DNA from: Paralvinella palmiformis
Lineage: Eukaryota > Annelida > Polychaeta > Terebellida > Alvinellidae
Assembly (NCBI GenBank): GCA_025642065.1
Contig: JAODUP010000667.1
Location: 124,001 to 188,000 of the forward strand
Direction of reading: 5' to 3'
DNA: 64,000 bases
Under the pieces are notes generated by a model, which did no database searches, had not been told where the DNA came from, and saw only the letters and a list, made by a program, of their open reading frames with translations. A program made the position numbers and the translations under genes. Within the stretch, counting starts at the first letter, position 1. Every line of letters begins with the position of its first letter. Positions 1-12,457 of this stretch are shown piece after piece.

Positions 1-800
1 GGCCTACATATCTCATAAACATAGAGTTCTCGATTGACTGGACAGGGTTTGGGTGAGTAGGGAAAAAAACCTCATCTTGTACTCATCTGATGATAAGAAG
101 TTGGTGTTTAACTTTTAATTTAAAAACAATGTTCTAAGTCATTGATATACGACTACTACACGATATACTTTTACAATGAATCAAATTATGTTAATTTGGT
201 ACGGATGTGTTGGTATCGATTAACTCTGACACGAACTATGCCCTCTGACATAATTCCTGTTGTTTTGGTTGTTTGACAGTTAATTATATTCGTATCTTTG
301 ATTTATTTGGTTCCCTCAGACACTATATTAATACAAGATGTTGTACGATGCGCTAATGGTGTCTTGGGTACGACTCAGGTCGCGTGTACGCGCGTTAGCG
401 TACAGTATCGTGTACTATTGTCCATAATGTGTAAGATCTCGTCATTTTATATATCCGTCAGTTGTTATCGAGTGGTGGATGAAGGCTACAAGTGATTAAG
501 ACTTAACATCGGAAACATCCATATCTGACATAATAATTAGACGGCTACTCTAGTTAGCTAACTGCTGGAGAGAGAGAGGGGTACATGTAGTGAAGCCAGT
601 CTCTCGGAGAACATATATAGAGATCCGTAAAGGGGAGGGGAGGTGATGTAAAGGCGTTCAGAGTACGGATTACTGAACTAGAAGTATCTGATGAACTCGG
701 CGCTTTTCAGCAGCAATTAATTCCCACGTCATCTGTGCTAAGGATCGGGTTATTAGCTAAGGCCAGTGCCGATAAGTGAACATAATTATTATCCAATAGT

Positions 801-835
<35 letters not shown>

Positions 836-1013
836 CTGCCGGACAACGAGCACCAGTTGCTAGCCGCTGATCCGGAATTGGCGGCGTTTCCTTGCCGCCG
901 AAATCTTTGCTCGGGGAACGTTCTGCCATTCTGGACACGGGTCAGACGTTTGTCTGGGTGGTTGAGGTGAAGGGTGGTTTTTGATGGGCGGCATGTAGCT
1001 AAGTGGTGTCGCC
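1..1013. other. 5' flank of the TINAG-like gene
   Basis: No coding sequence recognised. The stretch holds a (TC)n(TG)n run at 801-835 and becomes relatively GC-rich from about 840, which fits a promoter-proximal region. Short open frames here have no family signature. Confidence 0.4.
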
Positions 1014-1020
1014 TTATATA
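1014..1020 (+). promoter_or_regulatory. Candidate TATA box
   Basis: TTATATA lies about 52 bases before the first ATG of the TINAG-like gene. The spacing allows a very short 5' leader if transcription starts near 1045. An out-of-frame ATG at 1034 would then lie in or near the leader. This is inferred from motif and position only. Confidence 0.35.
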
Positions 1021-1071
1021 GCTAGAGGTTTGTGATGACAGCTTCTTCTGGAACGGCGAGCGGAAGTGGAC

Positions 1072-1366
1072 ATGATGTGGCCTTCACCTTTGTTCGTCGT
1101 CGTCGTGACATTTCTGCTCGGGATCGTTCGGGATACGGTCGTAGGCCAACTGTGGCCAAATTATCCTGAACCAGGGCCGGATATCTATGGCAAATTCTGC
1201 TCTCTCCGGAGTGACCGCTGCTGTCCGGATCGCGACGACCGCTGTACTGTACCAATTCTGGATACCGTATGCTACTGTGATCAGTTCTGTGTACGCTCGC
1301 AGGCGGATTGCTGTCCGGATTTTTCGGATACTTGCATGTCTAATCCGCATCCAATTAAAGCGAAAA
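1072..1366 (+). CDS. TINAG-like gene exon 1: signal peptide and somatomedin-B domain
   Basis: First exon of a tubulointerstitial nephritis antigen-like (TINAG/TINAGL1-type) secreted glycoprotein. The first true ATG is at 1072, with a second at 1075; the frame is open further upstream only through a GTG. Residues 1-25 form a signal peptide with a hydrophobic core (LFVVVVTFLLGIV). Residues about 43-90 are a somatomedin-B domain with eight cysteines spaced as in vertebrate TINAGL1: CSLRSDRCC, then CYCDQFC, then DCCPDFSDTC. The exon ends in phase 1 at a consensus donor (GTAAGT at 1367). In the family this domain precedes a von Willebrand C-like segment and an inactive papain fold, and the proteins are extracellular matrix or basement membrane components. 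The next exon is 23.8 kb downstream, yet its phase (one base plus two) and sequence fit exactly. Confidence 0.85.
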
Positions 1367-2513
1367 GTAAGTATTATTGTATCTACCTTTCTTTTATAAA
1401 AATATTTAGTTCTTAAACACTAAAAACAAATATTTCATTATTAACAATATTATCATCAAGAGCGGACACACATTTGAATATGTTTTTCATTTAAACAGAA
1501 GAAAAAAAACAGTTAACCCTTAATGAACTTAAAAATTGTTAACTTAATTGTTAACTGGACCTTTACAGTTGGGAAATATGTATCATTATTGTGATTTCAG
1601 TTCAGGGAATAAAAAGTGGACGAAATAAATAAATAAAGTGATCTGAAACATCAAATAAAAATCCTATGGAAACAGTAGTGTAAATAAACGGGGTTAATCA
1701 ATGATCAGACTTGGTTGTTTTGGAGACAATATTGTTGCTCATCTACAATGCTATGTGTCCATTAGAATATATGACGCTGTGAGCTGGACGAATGTTCATT
1801 GATACAAGACTGTCACTTGACTGTTGTCTGACGAACTAATTTTTAATCTTCGTCCTATGTATAAACCTAATTTATTTATCAAACTTAATTCACAATTAAC
1901 AACCAGAAATGTAGCACGGTAGCAAGAAAGTTTCGTAAATGGTATAATACACATGACATAATATTATTCCGATGAAGTTAGATCAATAACATTTGACAGA
2001 CGTATACAAAATACTCAGTGAATGTGTATAGAAAAATAAGTGAAAAACTTTAGATTTTGATGCCGTACAATTAAATCACTATTTAAGTAAGTTTTCTCAA
2101 ATGCCCCGTTGAGGCTTCACTGTATAGCTATTCAGTAGAGATTTGTATCTTATTATAATGTAAAATGACACGTTTATTGGCCTGTGGTGGTTGTTAATAA
2201 TTCGAGAGGGATAAAACAGAAGAAGAAAGAACGCAATTTTGCTTCTTTCCATGTAATTCAGTGGCTGTTCTAAATACCATCGTCACCATAACATTTATGC
2301 TTGGCATTCTCCTCGGGCTATATACTACGGTTTTGCTGTTAATTAGCGCTGTTAACAGAACAATTAACAAATTATGTCAAGGTACTTATGACATTTTACA
2401 GCCTGCCTCAGGTTATGGCACTTAATCTTATTGGATTTAGACAAAAACAGCCCACTTTATTCTAGATGTTGGACAGTGGTTTCCCTACAAGGCGACCGAC
2501 ATGGACACAAAAC
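1367..2513 (+). other. Start of large TINAG-like intron 1, no gene seen
   Basis: AT-rich intron sequence following a consensus GTAAGT donor. No coding similarity or tandem structure was recognised up to the TCAC array. Confidence 0.5.
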
Positions 2514-2514
2514 C

Positions 2515-3059
2515 TCACTCACTCACTCACTCACTCACTCACTCACTCACTCACTCACTCACTCACTCACTCACTCACTCACTCACTCACTCACTCACTC
2601 ACTCACTCACTCACTCACTCACTCACTCACTCACTCACTCACTCACCACCACCACCACCACCACTCACCACTCACCACCACCACCACCACCACCACCACT
2701 CACTCACCACCACCACCACCACCACCACCACCACCACCACCACCACTCACCACCACTCACTCACTCACCACCACTCACTCACTCAGCACTCACCACTCAC
2801 CACCTCACCACTCACTCACTCACCACCACCACCACCACCACCACCACTCACTCCTCATCCCACCACCACTCACACACCTCACTCACTCACTCAACCACTC
2901 ACTCACTCACTCACTCACTCACTCACTCACTCACTCACTCACTCACTCACTCACTCACTCACTCACCCACTCACTCACTCACCACCACTCACCACCACCA
3001 CCACTCACTCACTCACTCACTCACTCACTCACTCACTCACTCACTCACTCACTCACTCA
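2515..3059. repeat. (TCAC)n tetranucleotide array with embedded (CAC)n blocks
   Basis: About 545 bases are almost entirely TCAC tetramers, interrupted between roughly 2645 and 2880 by CAC triplet tracts. All three forward frames stay open and would encode Thr-His-Ser-Leu repeats or His/Pro/Thr runs. These are artefacts of the period-4 repeat and not proteins. It lies in intron 1. Confidence 0.95.
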
Positions 3060-3870
3060 AGTGTATATGCCGTAACACAGACACGTGTGTGTAACTGTGT
3101 ATATGCATGCACAAGCATAAAGCGACCAAACACACATATATACGCATGAAGAGATAAAAAGTTATACACACGCTAAAATAGTAAATTAATTTGAAAAAGG
3201 AATGGATTATTAGAGAGAACCATTCAGTAGGAAACTGTATTGTGTGATTCTACTGGATTAGTCAAGAATACTAAGACTGCTTGTTATGGGTAAATGTCCT
3301 TAGAAATAATTAGCTTTTAGTGTCCGTGTACATGTGCCCGCGCGCGCGCACTAATGTGTTTGTGTGTGTGTGTGTGTGTGTTTAAGGTACAAAGCAAGAA
3401 GAGTTTATTTCATCTCGTAGACTTCACAGATACAACCGAAACATAATTTAAAAAATAAAATAAATTATCGACAAAGACATCGAGACAACAACAGATTTCT
3501 ATGTTACCATGAAAACTTGCCGTATATCAGTGATAACGGTCGTGGCTCTTTACGGTAGCCGAATCTAGTTTAAAAGAAGAAATCCGTTTAAATAGAAGCC
3601 ATTGTTCATAGCATACTAACACCCTGTGATAACAACAGGTTGTTTGGTGCTAGCTTACCTGTAAATATTCCACCGTTTTGTAGACATGACTGAACTCGCG
3701 TGTACTTCCACAGCTGCTTGTACAACTGAACTCATCCGTTTACAGCACACCTTTCTGTACAGTTGTATTGGTTGATTTGATTACATCCGGTATTTGGATT
3801 GTTTAGCCTCAATTTTGGGGACATCTAGGACATATTCCCGAGGAACGTCAGTCTAGGGAAATAAATAACA
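3060..3870. other. Intron 1 sequence with CG/TG runs
   Basis: No gene seen. A short (CG)n block near 3341 is followed by a (GT)n run at 3358-3381. The rest is unique-looking AT-rich intron. Confidence 0.4.
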
Positions 3871-3878
3871 CAAACACG

Positions 3879-3950
3879 ATCCAGAATCGAACCCACAACC
3901 TGAAGGTTTGGAGCGCGCATTGCTCGAACTATTGTGCCACCGGAATGACC
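3879..3950 (-). repeat. tRNA-derived SINE head, family 1 copy a
   Basis: Read on the minus strand, this contains a Pol III A-box-like TGGCACAATAG and, about 30 bases later, a B-box-like GGTTCGATTC. It matches the copy at 13434-13500 closely, including the bases between the boxes, so it is a dispersed family. It is not a working tRNA gene, since no acceptor stem pairs. Confidence 0.55.
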
Positions 3951-5700
3951 ACCCCCTACCACCCCGTATTTGTATATATCCGAGCTAACTCGCTTGTATT
4001 CTATTCACATGTTAGCACGCAACTCAACCAATTTGTCCACATTCCGTGTCGACGTACTATTGTCGTAATTTTCTTGCACACACTTCAGCTTTGTGCACCT
4101 TTCTGCACTTCCAGATAGATATCAACCTCATCTTATCTTCTTTGTTTATACTGAGACATTATCTACCTAATGTTTGGTGTTGGATTTTTGTTGGATTTGT
4201 TCTGCTTTCAGAATACAATTATTTAACTTTGAACTTAGCTCCAAGGTGTTACAACCCAAGCTCTAACAAAAACGGAGATAAGAAATCTTTTAATTAATAT
4301 TATAATGAATAAAAGAGCGATTGTTCTGCTTGTAAACAAACTACTTACTCTGTAAGGTCATCGTATAAACTTTGCTATATACGTTGGTTCGAAATTGACA
4401 TATTTATTCTGACCAATTAAATGAAATCGGAAAGATTTTAATCACTTCTCGGCTCCGTTTGATATTTAGCAACCAACCCATAGGTATTTAGTTTCATATT
4501 TTAATATTCCAACAACAACATTAATAGTAATACTAATAACAATAATAAATATTCATTTAAATAACATTACAATAAAAATATATCAACACGTAGGTGGGAA
4601 AAGTAGAAATCGGAAAGAAAACCAATATATCGAAAAACACGCGAATTCAAATTACTGAAGTTTTATATTGAGGAAGCTTGGCCACTAAACTGTTCCAGAT
4701 AACGCTCGAATACCATAAATTGTTCGTATATAAATTTAGATCAATGTTAGTTTTATAATAGTATTCATATGATTGTTTGTTAATCTTTTTGAAGTCTTAT
4801 GTCAGATAATATGTGTTGATTTATGAGTGTTAACTGGTGATACGAAACTGATGACCACACGCAGTCGGCTTAGCTCAGAGCTGGCTAAAAGTGAGTGAAT
4901 TAGTTTATTAGTGGCTGGTATATCTATAATAATACAGTCATTTGTGTCTTGTCAACGATAAGCTGAACCCGTTCTCAGATGCTTGTTGTGGGCAGTAGAC
5001 ACAGTCAGCTAAGTTAATCTTACATAACAGATACAATCAGTTATCCTAGACAAGTCTGTCAAATATAGTTATTTAGCTTAGTCCTATCAATCAGATACCA
5101 TCAGTTCTAATAATCAGATGTGTTAACCATTCTAATCCTGTGTATTAGAAAAGGTCTGCTATTTTAGTCTTCGGTACCAGATAAATATGTTTCGTAACTT
5201 GACCCAACATCCCTCAACCCCCCCCCCCCCCCGAAGATATGCCGCCTAAGAAGTTAATGTTTTAATAAACATAAGATTTTTAGCATCAGATTCTAAAACT
5301 CGATTATTCCGTCCTTGAGCAGAACTGGAGCAGCAACAACTGTTGACCTTCAGACTGAAGTTGCGTATTTTATGATTTGTTGGAAGATTGCCATAAACAG
5401 AACTTTAATGGCTTTCGGTTTTAACATGAAGGAAACATTCAATACACATTAAATATTTGTGTGAACGTTTCTCAACTCATTCACTCATTCACTCACAGGA
5501 AGCCCACTGAAAGTGATTGATATGAATTTAATTGATCACGTGATTTTTATCAAGACCACTTCCTCTTTTATCAAGCGGGCAGCTAGATAACAAACAATGG
5601 TCGACCTAGGAATCGACCCAATTCATGGCCATTCGAGTTGATTAATTTGATAAGGAACTATAAAGATCAACAATCATATTTATTAATATCTAAGTCGACA
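3951..5700. other. Intron 1, no gene seen
   Basis: AT-rich intron sequence. It includes a C homopolymer at about 5219-5232 and a short (CTCA/ATTC)n tract near 5472-5498. Small open frames (for example 4046-4297) have no recognisable domain. Confidence 0.4.
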
Positions 5701-5702
5701 AA

Positions 5703-5757
5703 TATCGTCATACCTACACTGAGGTGTATGTATCGTCAGATATGGTCATATATACCA
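5703..5757. repeat. 38-bp satellite remnant, left part
   Basis: It carries the motif GTCATACCTACACTGA followed by GTGTATGTATCGTCAGATAT. The same roughly 38-base unit recurs at 7532-7625 and 8427-8470. The three pieces look like one ancestral array split by the two transposons now lying between them. Confidence 0.6.
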
Positions 5758-7053
5758 CAAAGACTTTATAACAAGACGTGTTACATGACGTTTTAACATG
5801 GGGCGCCATTTTGAATTCAAGGAGCGCAGCGATCCTAGCGGCTGGAGGCGCCATGTCACGGATAGGGGCCTTTGTTTTCATGGTGTCTAATTGCAGTGGT
5901 TCATTCTGCGCCGCTTTCGGTTGCAGTAACAGGAAAGGTCTACTCAAAAATGACTTTTCTTTCGTTTACCGAAAGAAAAAGAAAGCTATTGTAAAATAAG
6001 ATATGATCTCGAATTTTTTTAATAAAGGATATTTTTCTAATAAGCTCGACATGACACCCCGGCGACTCCCACTTGTACTTACATGACCTCAATAATCTTA
6101 AGCCTAACGTACTGCAAATAAGGGGTCTGATCAAAATTGAATGATGATGTATTTGGAATTAGTGTGATGACCTGTGATCACTAAGAGATATATAGATGTT
6201 TGAGGTTAACAATGTCAACCAAGCAGTATAGGCCCAAGATCTATCTAGATCTATATTTGTTTCAGACAAAATCTGATTAAATTTTATTTGTGTTATGAAT
6301 GTTATTGCTGTATCATTAATTACCTGCATAATTTGTTTTCATACGTGTTTCATATATGATACGCAACTATATTAATTTAACATTTTAATTTAACATGCAC
6401 CGTTATATCATTTATACTACTTGTGTAATGAAGGATGTACTGAAAATTTTATTGCGACTATTCAGATGAATGGTTGCCAGAAAAAATAACTTTCTGTTCA
6501 CTTAATTTGAAATCGTAACTGGTCATTTCACAGGAGATCTGAAATAAATTCACATTTACAGGTTGTGTAAGTGCCAATTTTAATAAATCACTATGTCCAG
6601 TCGCGACCAAGGTATGTGTAATGATACGTTTGAAAGATCACCTGCAAATTCAATAGATCTAAGAATTGTAAACATAACAACTGTCAACATGTTCATCACA
6701 AAAATATATTACTGCCAATTTCTCTATCTATAACATGTTAAAGCAAACACAAACGTTGTTAATATTCTATGAATATTCTTTGTTCTCAGGTGGGCAGGCC
6801 TATATTGGCCTATATTGTTGAGGTGTAGACTCTAAATGAACCTAAATGAAAGTTTTTAGTTCATATCTGATAAACGTACATGATATGGTGGAAAGTTTGT
6901 AATGAATTGTGTGATGTTTGCGTTATAATAGCTGTATATGTATATATCCATATACATAAAAATGAACGGACCCAGGCATGGCCCGTAATTGTTGTGTGTG
7001 ATAATTGATGATACAGTGACATGATGAACAAATATGTTTATGCTTATACCTCG

Positions 7054-7084
<31 letters not shown>

Positions 7085-7531
7085 GTTTTCATTAAAAAAT
7101 TGAAACAATAGGCCTTCCACACACAAAGGAAAATAGGTTGTGAAATGACCAAAACCACGTTCAATTATTTTCTGATCGGCTCTGAAGTGATCGCAAATTG
7201 TTGGCTGTGAAGTGACCGGGCTATGAAATGACTTTTTTATTTACAGTTTCGCAGCTTGGTTTTTCGATATCATGTGTGCACAATTAAAGCGTTAATTAGC
7301 AAGCGAGTATGTGCTCAGTTAACATATAGTACTAGTATTGCCAATTCACTTCAACCATGCGACACACATGTACACAATCACATGTGTACAACTAGAGAGC
7401 TTTTGATTATTTGCTAATTTAGCAATTCCCATTCTCTGAGAAGCGCAATCGGCAGCTAGGACCGCTACTGGGTCAAAATCCAAAATGGCGCGTCAAGAGT
7501 AACACCTCTCTCTATATATATAAGCTCTCTG
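5758..7531. mobile_element. hAT-like non-autonomous element, family A, copy 1
   Basis: About 1.77 kb with imperfect inverted ends. The left end starts CAAAGACTTTATAAC; the right end, reverse-complemented, starts CAGAGAGCTTATA. Further in, both ends share TGTTAC, GCGCCATTTTG and CCTAGC blocks. It is homologous along its length, in inverse orientation, to the split element at 30653-36647. No transposase is encoded. The CA-G-G termini resemble hAT elements. The flanking bases are not a clean duplication, but both flanks are the same portion of the 38-bp satellite. It contains a (TA)n tract at about 7056-7081. Confidence 0.65.
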
Positions 7532-7625
7532 TCTACACTTATGTGTATGTACCGTCGAGTATCGTCATACCTACACTGATGTGTATATATAGTCAGATAT
7601 CGTCATACCTATACTGATGTGTATG
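7532..7625. repeat. 38-bp satellite remnant, middle part
   Basis: About two and a half units built on CGTCATACCTACACTGATGT with GTCAGATAT between units. It lies between two inserted elements. Confidence 0.65.
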
Positions 7626-8426
7626 CGGGGTTCGAAATAAACGCTCGCCCGTTCGCCCGAGGCTATAATACAAAATTGACGGGACTAGTAAATTTTCAGT
7701 TTGAATCTTCCGGCGGGCGAGTACAATTGTTAGGCTAGAATAAAGCTGCAGCTACATCTTATGGCCGCCCAGATATAGACATTCTGTTTCAGTTATAAAT
7801 TTGCTGGACATACCCTCGTGTCAAAATATGTTTGAACAGCCAACAAGTTGTGCACGCTGGGGGGGGGGGGGGATGGGTGATAGTGGGAACAGCGCGCTGT
7901 GTCGTCATCACCATCGTACGAAATTCCGTCTATGGTATCCCCTGGCCCTGTTTTTTTTTCTTTCTCAATCAATTCCTGTTTCTGGTTACTCGCATGAACC
8001 GAAACACGTACATCCGTTCAGCTTCTTACGAGTTGAAGTCTACTCGAGTCCAGGCGGTCATATTTCTTTTCGCGCCGCAATCAAATACGCGACAGTCTAG
8101 TATGAACGATCTGCATTTGAAAGTCAGGGCTATTAAGTAGCTTATGAAACTTCCGTTTGAACTTAAATCTGAACAACTCGCTTGTTTGATGGCGTTTATA
8201 AATAAACAATCGAAACAGAAATTGGCCCAAACGTAGGTTCCGCCAACGCTTCAGCAGTTGGAACCAGATGCTCTTTTGAAGTTCACACATTACGAAATAT
8301 ACTCTATGTATGTGAAACTTTATTTGGTGTAGTCACAGGACTAGTGAATCACTCTGAGGACTAGTATATATTCAAAGTTACTAGTCCTGTGGACTAGTGA
8401 CTAATTCTAATTACCGTTTAACCCTG
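7626..8426. mobile_element. hAT-like non-autonomous element, family B
   Basis: An 801-base segment interrupts the 38-bp satellite. Its ends are inverted: left CGGGGTTCGAAATAAA; right, reverse-complemented, CAGGGTTAAACGGTAA. These match the usual hAT start CAGGGTTCGAAAT. The 8 bases outside each end (TGTGTATG and CGTGTGTA) agree at 5 of 8 positions, and the three differences are transitions, as expected for an aged duplication. The interior has a G homopolymer (about 7860-7872) and clustered ACTAGTCC palindromic motifs near the right end. The open frames at 7801-8140 have no known domain. Confidence 0.55.
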
Positions 8427-8470
8427 CGTGTGTATCGTCGGATATCGTCGTATCTACAGTGATGTGTATG
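8427..8470. repeat. 38-bp satellite remnant, right part
   Basis: One diverged unit (GTGTATCGTCGGATATCGTC and following) immediately after the family B element. It completes the interrupted array. Confidence 0.5.
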
Positions 8471-9580
8471 TAGTAGCTCAGTCGGGAGGATGGCATACTA
8501 GAAGATGAAACATCTGAAATTCGGAATTGTTTGTGATTATTTGTTAACTATAAGGCATAAAGCGAGTAACATTTATATGGATTAGGCTAAGCTATAGTAA
8601 ACAAAAATAGCATGAAACCAGGTCTGATTTAATTAATTTAAATTAAACCTCATGAAAGCTATTTGAGTATTGTTGGTGAGTGAGTGAGTGAGTGAGTGAG
8701 TGCTTTGTTTAACCGACATGTTGGTTACATTTGTAACGTATGGCTGTTCAGATGTGACGAGAGTAAACCAGGGATTCGATGTCCCTACTTGGAGTTAGAA
8801 ACGCGTTTTACTATCAAGTGTAGAAGTAAAAGTGTTTCGAAAATACATTTTAATCAAACTTTATAAGAATAAAGTTAGATATAGAAATAGACCATAAAGA
8901 TTTAACGTGATACAGGTAACCAAAGACACCAACTGCGTCCCATACAGTATTGTGTTACGGAACCGGTTATTCGTTTATATACTTGTGCTACCACATTGCG
9001 AATAGTATCGTCATTAGGCTTATACAGTTCACTCAGGAAAAGACTCAAAACGTTCCTCTCCGACATGGTCCCTTTCTGGTGTATAGAAGTTTCCAGTTTT
9101 CTCCGTTGTTCCATTGCCTCGATGTGCTGATGCCTTAGTCATCCGACAGTCCTATATTCCGACAATCTGATATTCTGATACCCCAATGTTTCAACAATTC
9201 GATATTCCGACAACTGGATGTTCCGACGGTTATTATATTCCAACTTTTCGTCAAAAACACCATGATTATTGGAACCATTGACAGAAGCACGCGATGTACA
9301 ATCAGCAGTAGTCTTCGAATGACACTCTTCGCAATTCTGTTACGGTTTATATAGAAGGTCTTTCGGGGCCATTTATTAACTAGAACTAAGATACCCATCT
9401 ATCGTACGTGGTATAGTATGATCCAAAACACAAAATTTTGCACACATATATTTATCCACTATATTTATAAATTGCTTGGTTACCTCATACCATAAATTCA
9501 AATGCACAATGTCGGAACATCAAGTTGTTGGAACAATGGCATCATTGTTGTTTGCGTCTTGTAAAACGTGTTGTAAAACA

Positions 9581-9632
<52 letters not shown>

Positions 9633-12417
9633 ATGTAATATGATTTCCCTATATAAGAATAATTTGAGACGAGCTCTTATTTGAGTATTGGTAACCAGAA
9701 GAGGCTTACAATTATCGTTGGGAAGTAGCTGGCGAAAACAGAAGGAATTTCAGATCGTTCAGTTGGCTGGTTACAATTATAGCAGCTATGATCAGATTCA
9801 TTTGTCTAAACACTACACCGTGAATAAGTCATATATTGATCGTCTACAGAATGGCCTTCCTTATTGCTATGTTTTATCGATGACGTAAATAGGAATAAAC
9901 AAATTTCTGAAGTACGGCTATTTATTACAACAACATTTAGAAGGTTCGCAGGTTCGCCTAGTAAAGCAACGAGTACAAAATTTAAATCCTCAGCGTTGCT
10001 CCATCCCCGAACTAATCACGTGGCGTCTGACGCGTAAGCCACTGTTGGGTGTGAATCTGGACAATTCCAGTACTATGAGCTCTCTATTAATGATACTCGT
10101 TTCTCCTGAATCGTGACCCACTGAGTATTTCCGGAATAAATTCTTCTTCATGAAGCTAATTTATAAATAACATTAAACAAGACGGCACAAATTGTTGATG
10201 TTATTTAGTGCAATTAAAATAAGTTATCAGGTGGTTGGTTGAATGGTAATTGTTATTCGTATTGAAGATTAAATGTCTTACCTGTCTTACCAGGTGGATG
10301 ATCATCTGTTGAGATACTATTGGATTTGGATGTGTGTGTGTGTGTGTGTGTTGTTGTAAACTAACGGACTTTCATCTATCACTTTCACGGAATCCGCACA
10401 GCAACTCTCTCACTAACTCACTCACTCACTCACTCACTCACTCATACTCATAAAATAACACATCTCGCGACCCCGATAACCGTTCAGTCTCTGGATATAT
10501 TATGTAGTTCTTCAGAGATCCAGATCTAAGCTCATCCTATAAAGCTTTGATAACATTACCTCATAAACCTGTCCGTGTGGGTGGCCAATCTGGTGTTTAC
10601 ATCTGGAATGGCAAACACTTTTGGAAGACAATCTTCACGAAGTTAGTGATAATATATGGACAACGAAATAGTTCACTAACATACAAAACGATTAAATGTT
10701 AGACTCCCACAAAACAAATCAAACAAACGACACATTTCGTCAAGTTTCACGTTTTTTAAGAGACTTTAATTATAGAAAGACAGATACTGAAGAGTTATTT
10801 ATTACAAGAAAGTTAACTAATACGGTATTCAGATTTTCGAGATGATGTTATTATTCTGTCAGCTCAATATTTTCACAGCTCAATTTTTCTATCTGCCAAT
10901 ATTATGACAGTTTATTGTTGTAGGACAGTGTTCCCACATCCGATTATTTCGATAATCTGATGTTCCGAATCTCTAGTTTTAGTTCTATGGCAAAGGGGCT
11001 CAGTGTAGGAGAGAAATTATGAGCAAATATATAATGTTCATAGTCTTTGATGTGCTTTTAAAACACAAAATATGGCCAGTTTAATTCTAGTTAATGGAAT
11101 AGTTCGTTTTCATTTCAAATTTTCAGGACTGATACAAATATGTTCACACAAATTATAAATGGTGTTATATAAACACGATCATCACACCACATATTAAACA
11201 ATCCAGTTCACAGCGCTGGTGAATCGACTACGACTCGTCGCCAGTTTTATGCCAGACACAGATCGGATGCCCCTGAAGTCTGACGTCACTAATTACAAGC
11301 TGTTTGTATGACCTAGTTATAACAATATAAACAAACGTCAGCCGAAAATTTAATTTCGGAACAAAAACCTATTTTTCTGAATATCACAGTGTAGTTGGTC
11401 CACATTGTCCCATATATTAACGAATGATTGATTTGTTGTCTTGTAAAACGAAGCGTGTCTACCGAACTGTCACATTTATGTAAATGAACCGACGACTGGA
11501 TCAGTTACCGGTGTTTAGTGGGTTCAGCCCGAGGGCAGGTAAGATATATTTGGATGGCTAAGCCAGAGCATCTGTGACCTGATTTGATCTAGATCTACTT
11601 TTTGGGCTGAGTGACGTCAGAGCACCCGAATTTGTCTTTCCCGTCGTGTATCTGGCAATCGAGGAAGCCGTAATGGCAACCTTCCGGTAATTTGAAATAT
11701 TTCCTTATAGCCATGATATCAGGTATAGTTTGTGAATATCATTGTTGGATTTGGGTTACTTCTATTTTTTTTAAATTTCATTTAAATCATAACATCTGAC
11801 TGAGAGTGAACTGTTCCTTTAATGAATCATTATTAGCAATATGTCAGTCAGACAGATACTCATACAGCATGCCCTATTCAGGGCCTCCTATATAAATCGA
11901 CAACAGTCATTGTCTGTCAACTGCAGATGCGCAAAATAGCCTACATCAACAATGAAGGGGACTGGTGATCGTTTCACCTACGGATCTACTTGTATTTTCG
12001 GTTTAATTCCCCAGACAAGGTTAATCCACGTACATCGTTTAAAATAGCTCCTTTAACCAAATCATTTTGAACGTTTTCCCAGTGTTCTAACTTTTCTTTT
12101 AAAACCTGTTACAGTAGCAGTTATTGCTCTGGATAGACAGAAAAAAACAGAACCCTGACGTTTGGCGTGTGTTAGAGATGTCGTCAGACATGTGGATCCT
12201 TTGAACAAAACAGTAGGATTTAAAATATGTCGGAATGTCGGAAACATGGATTGTCGGAATAATGAAAGATGTGAACACGGAGCAGATCCGTAGCAAATTT
12301 GAAAGGTTGTTTGAATGGCGCATCCTTTTAGACTAAATAACTGACAATAAGTTCAAATATAATTAAATTCCTCTCTCTTATGAATAATTGTGTTTCGCTT
12401 AGAGAGTTTAATGAACA

Positions 12418-12457
<40 letters not shown>

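Noticed and set aside
1066..1071. Start of the TINAG-like protein at 1066
   Set aside because: The codon there is GTG. The first ATG of the frame is at 1072, followed by another at 1075.
2431..3149. Long forward open frames rich in Thr-His-Ser-Leu
   Set aside because: They are produced by the TCAC tetranucleotide repeat in all three frames; no start context, domain or exon signals.
3879..3950. Functional tRNA gene
   Set aside because: A and B boxes are present but arms do not fold into a cloverleaf with a paired acceptor stem, and a sibling copy exists; better seen as a SINE head.
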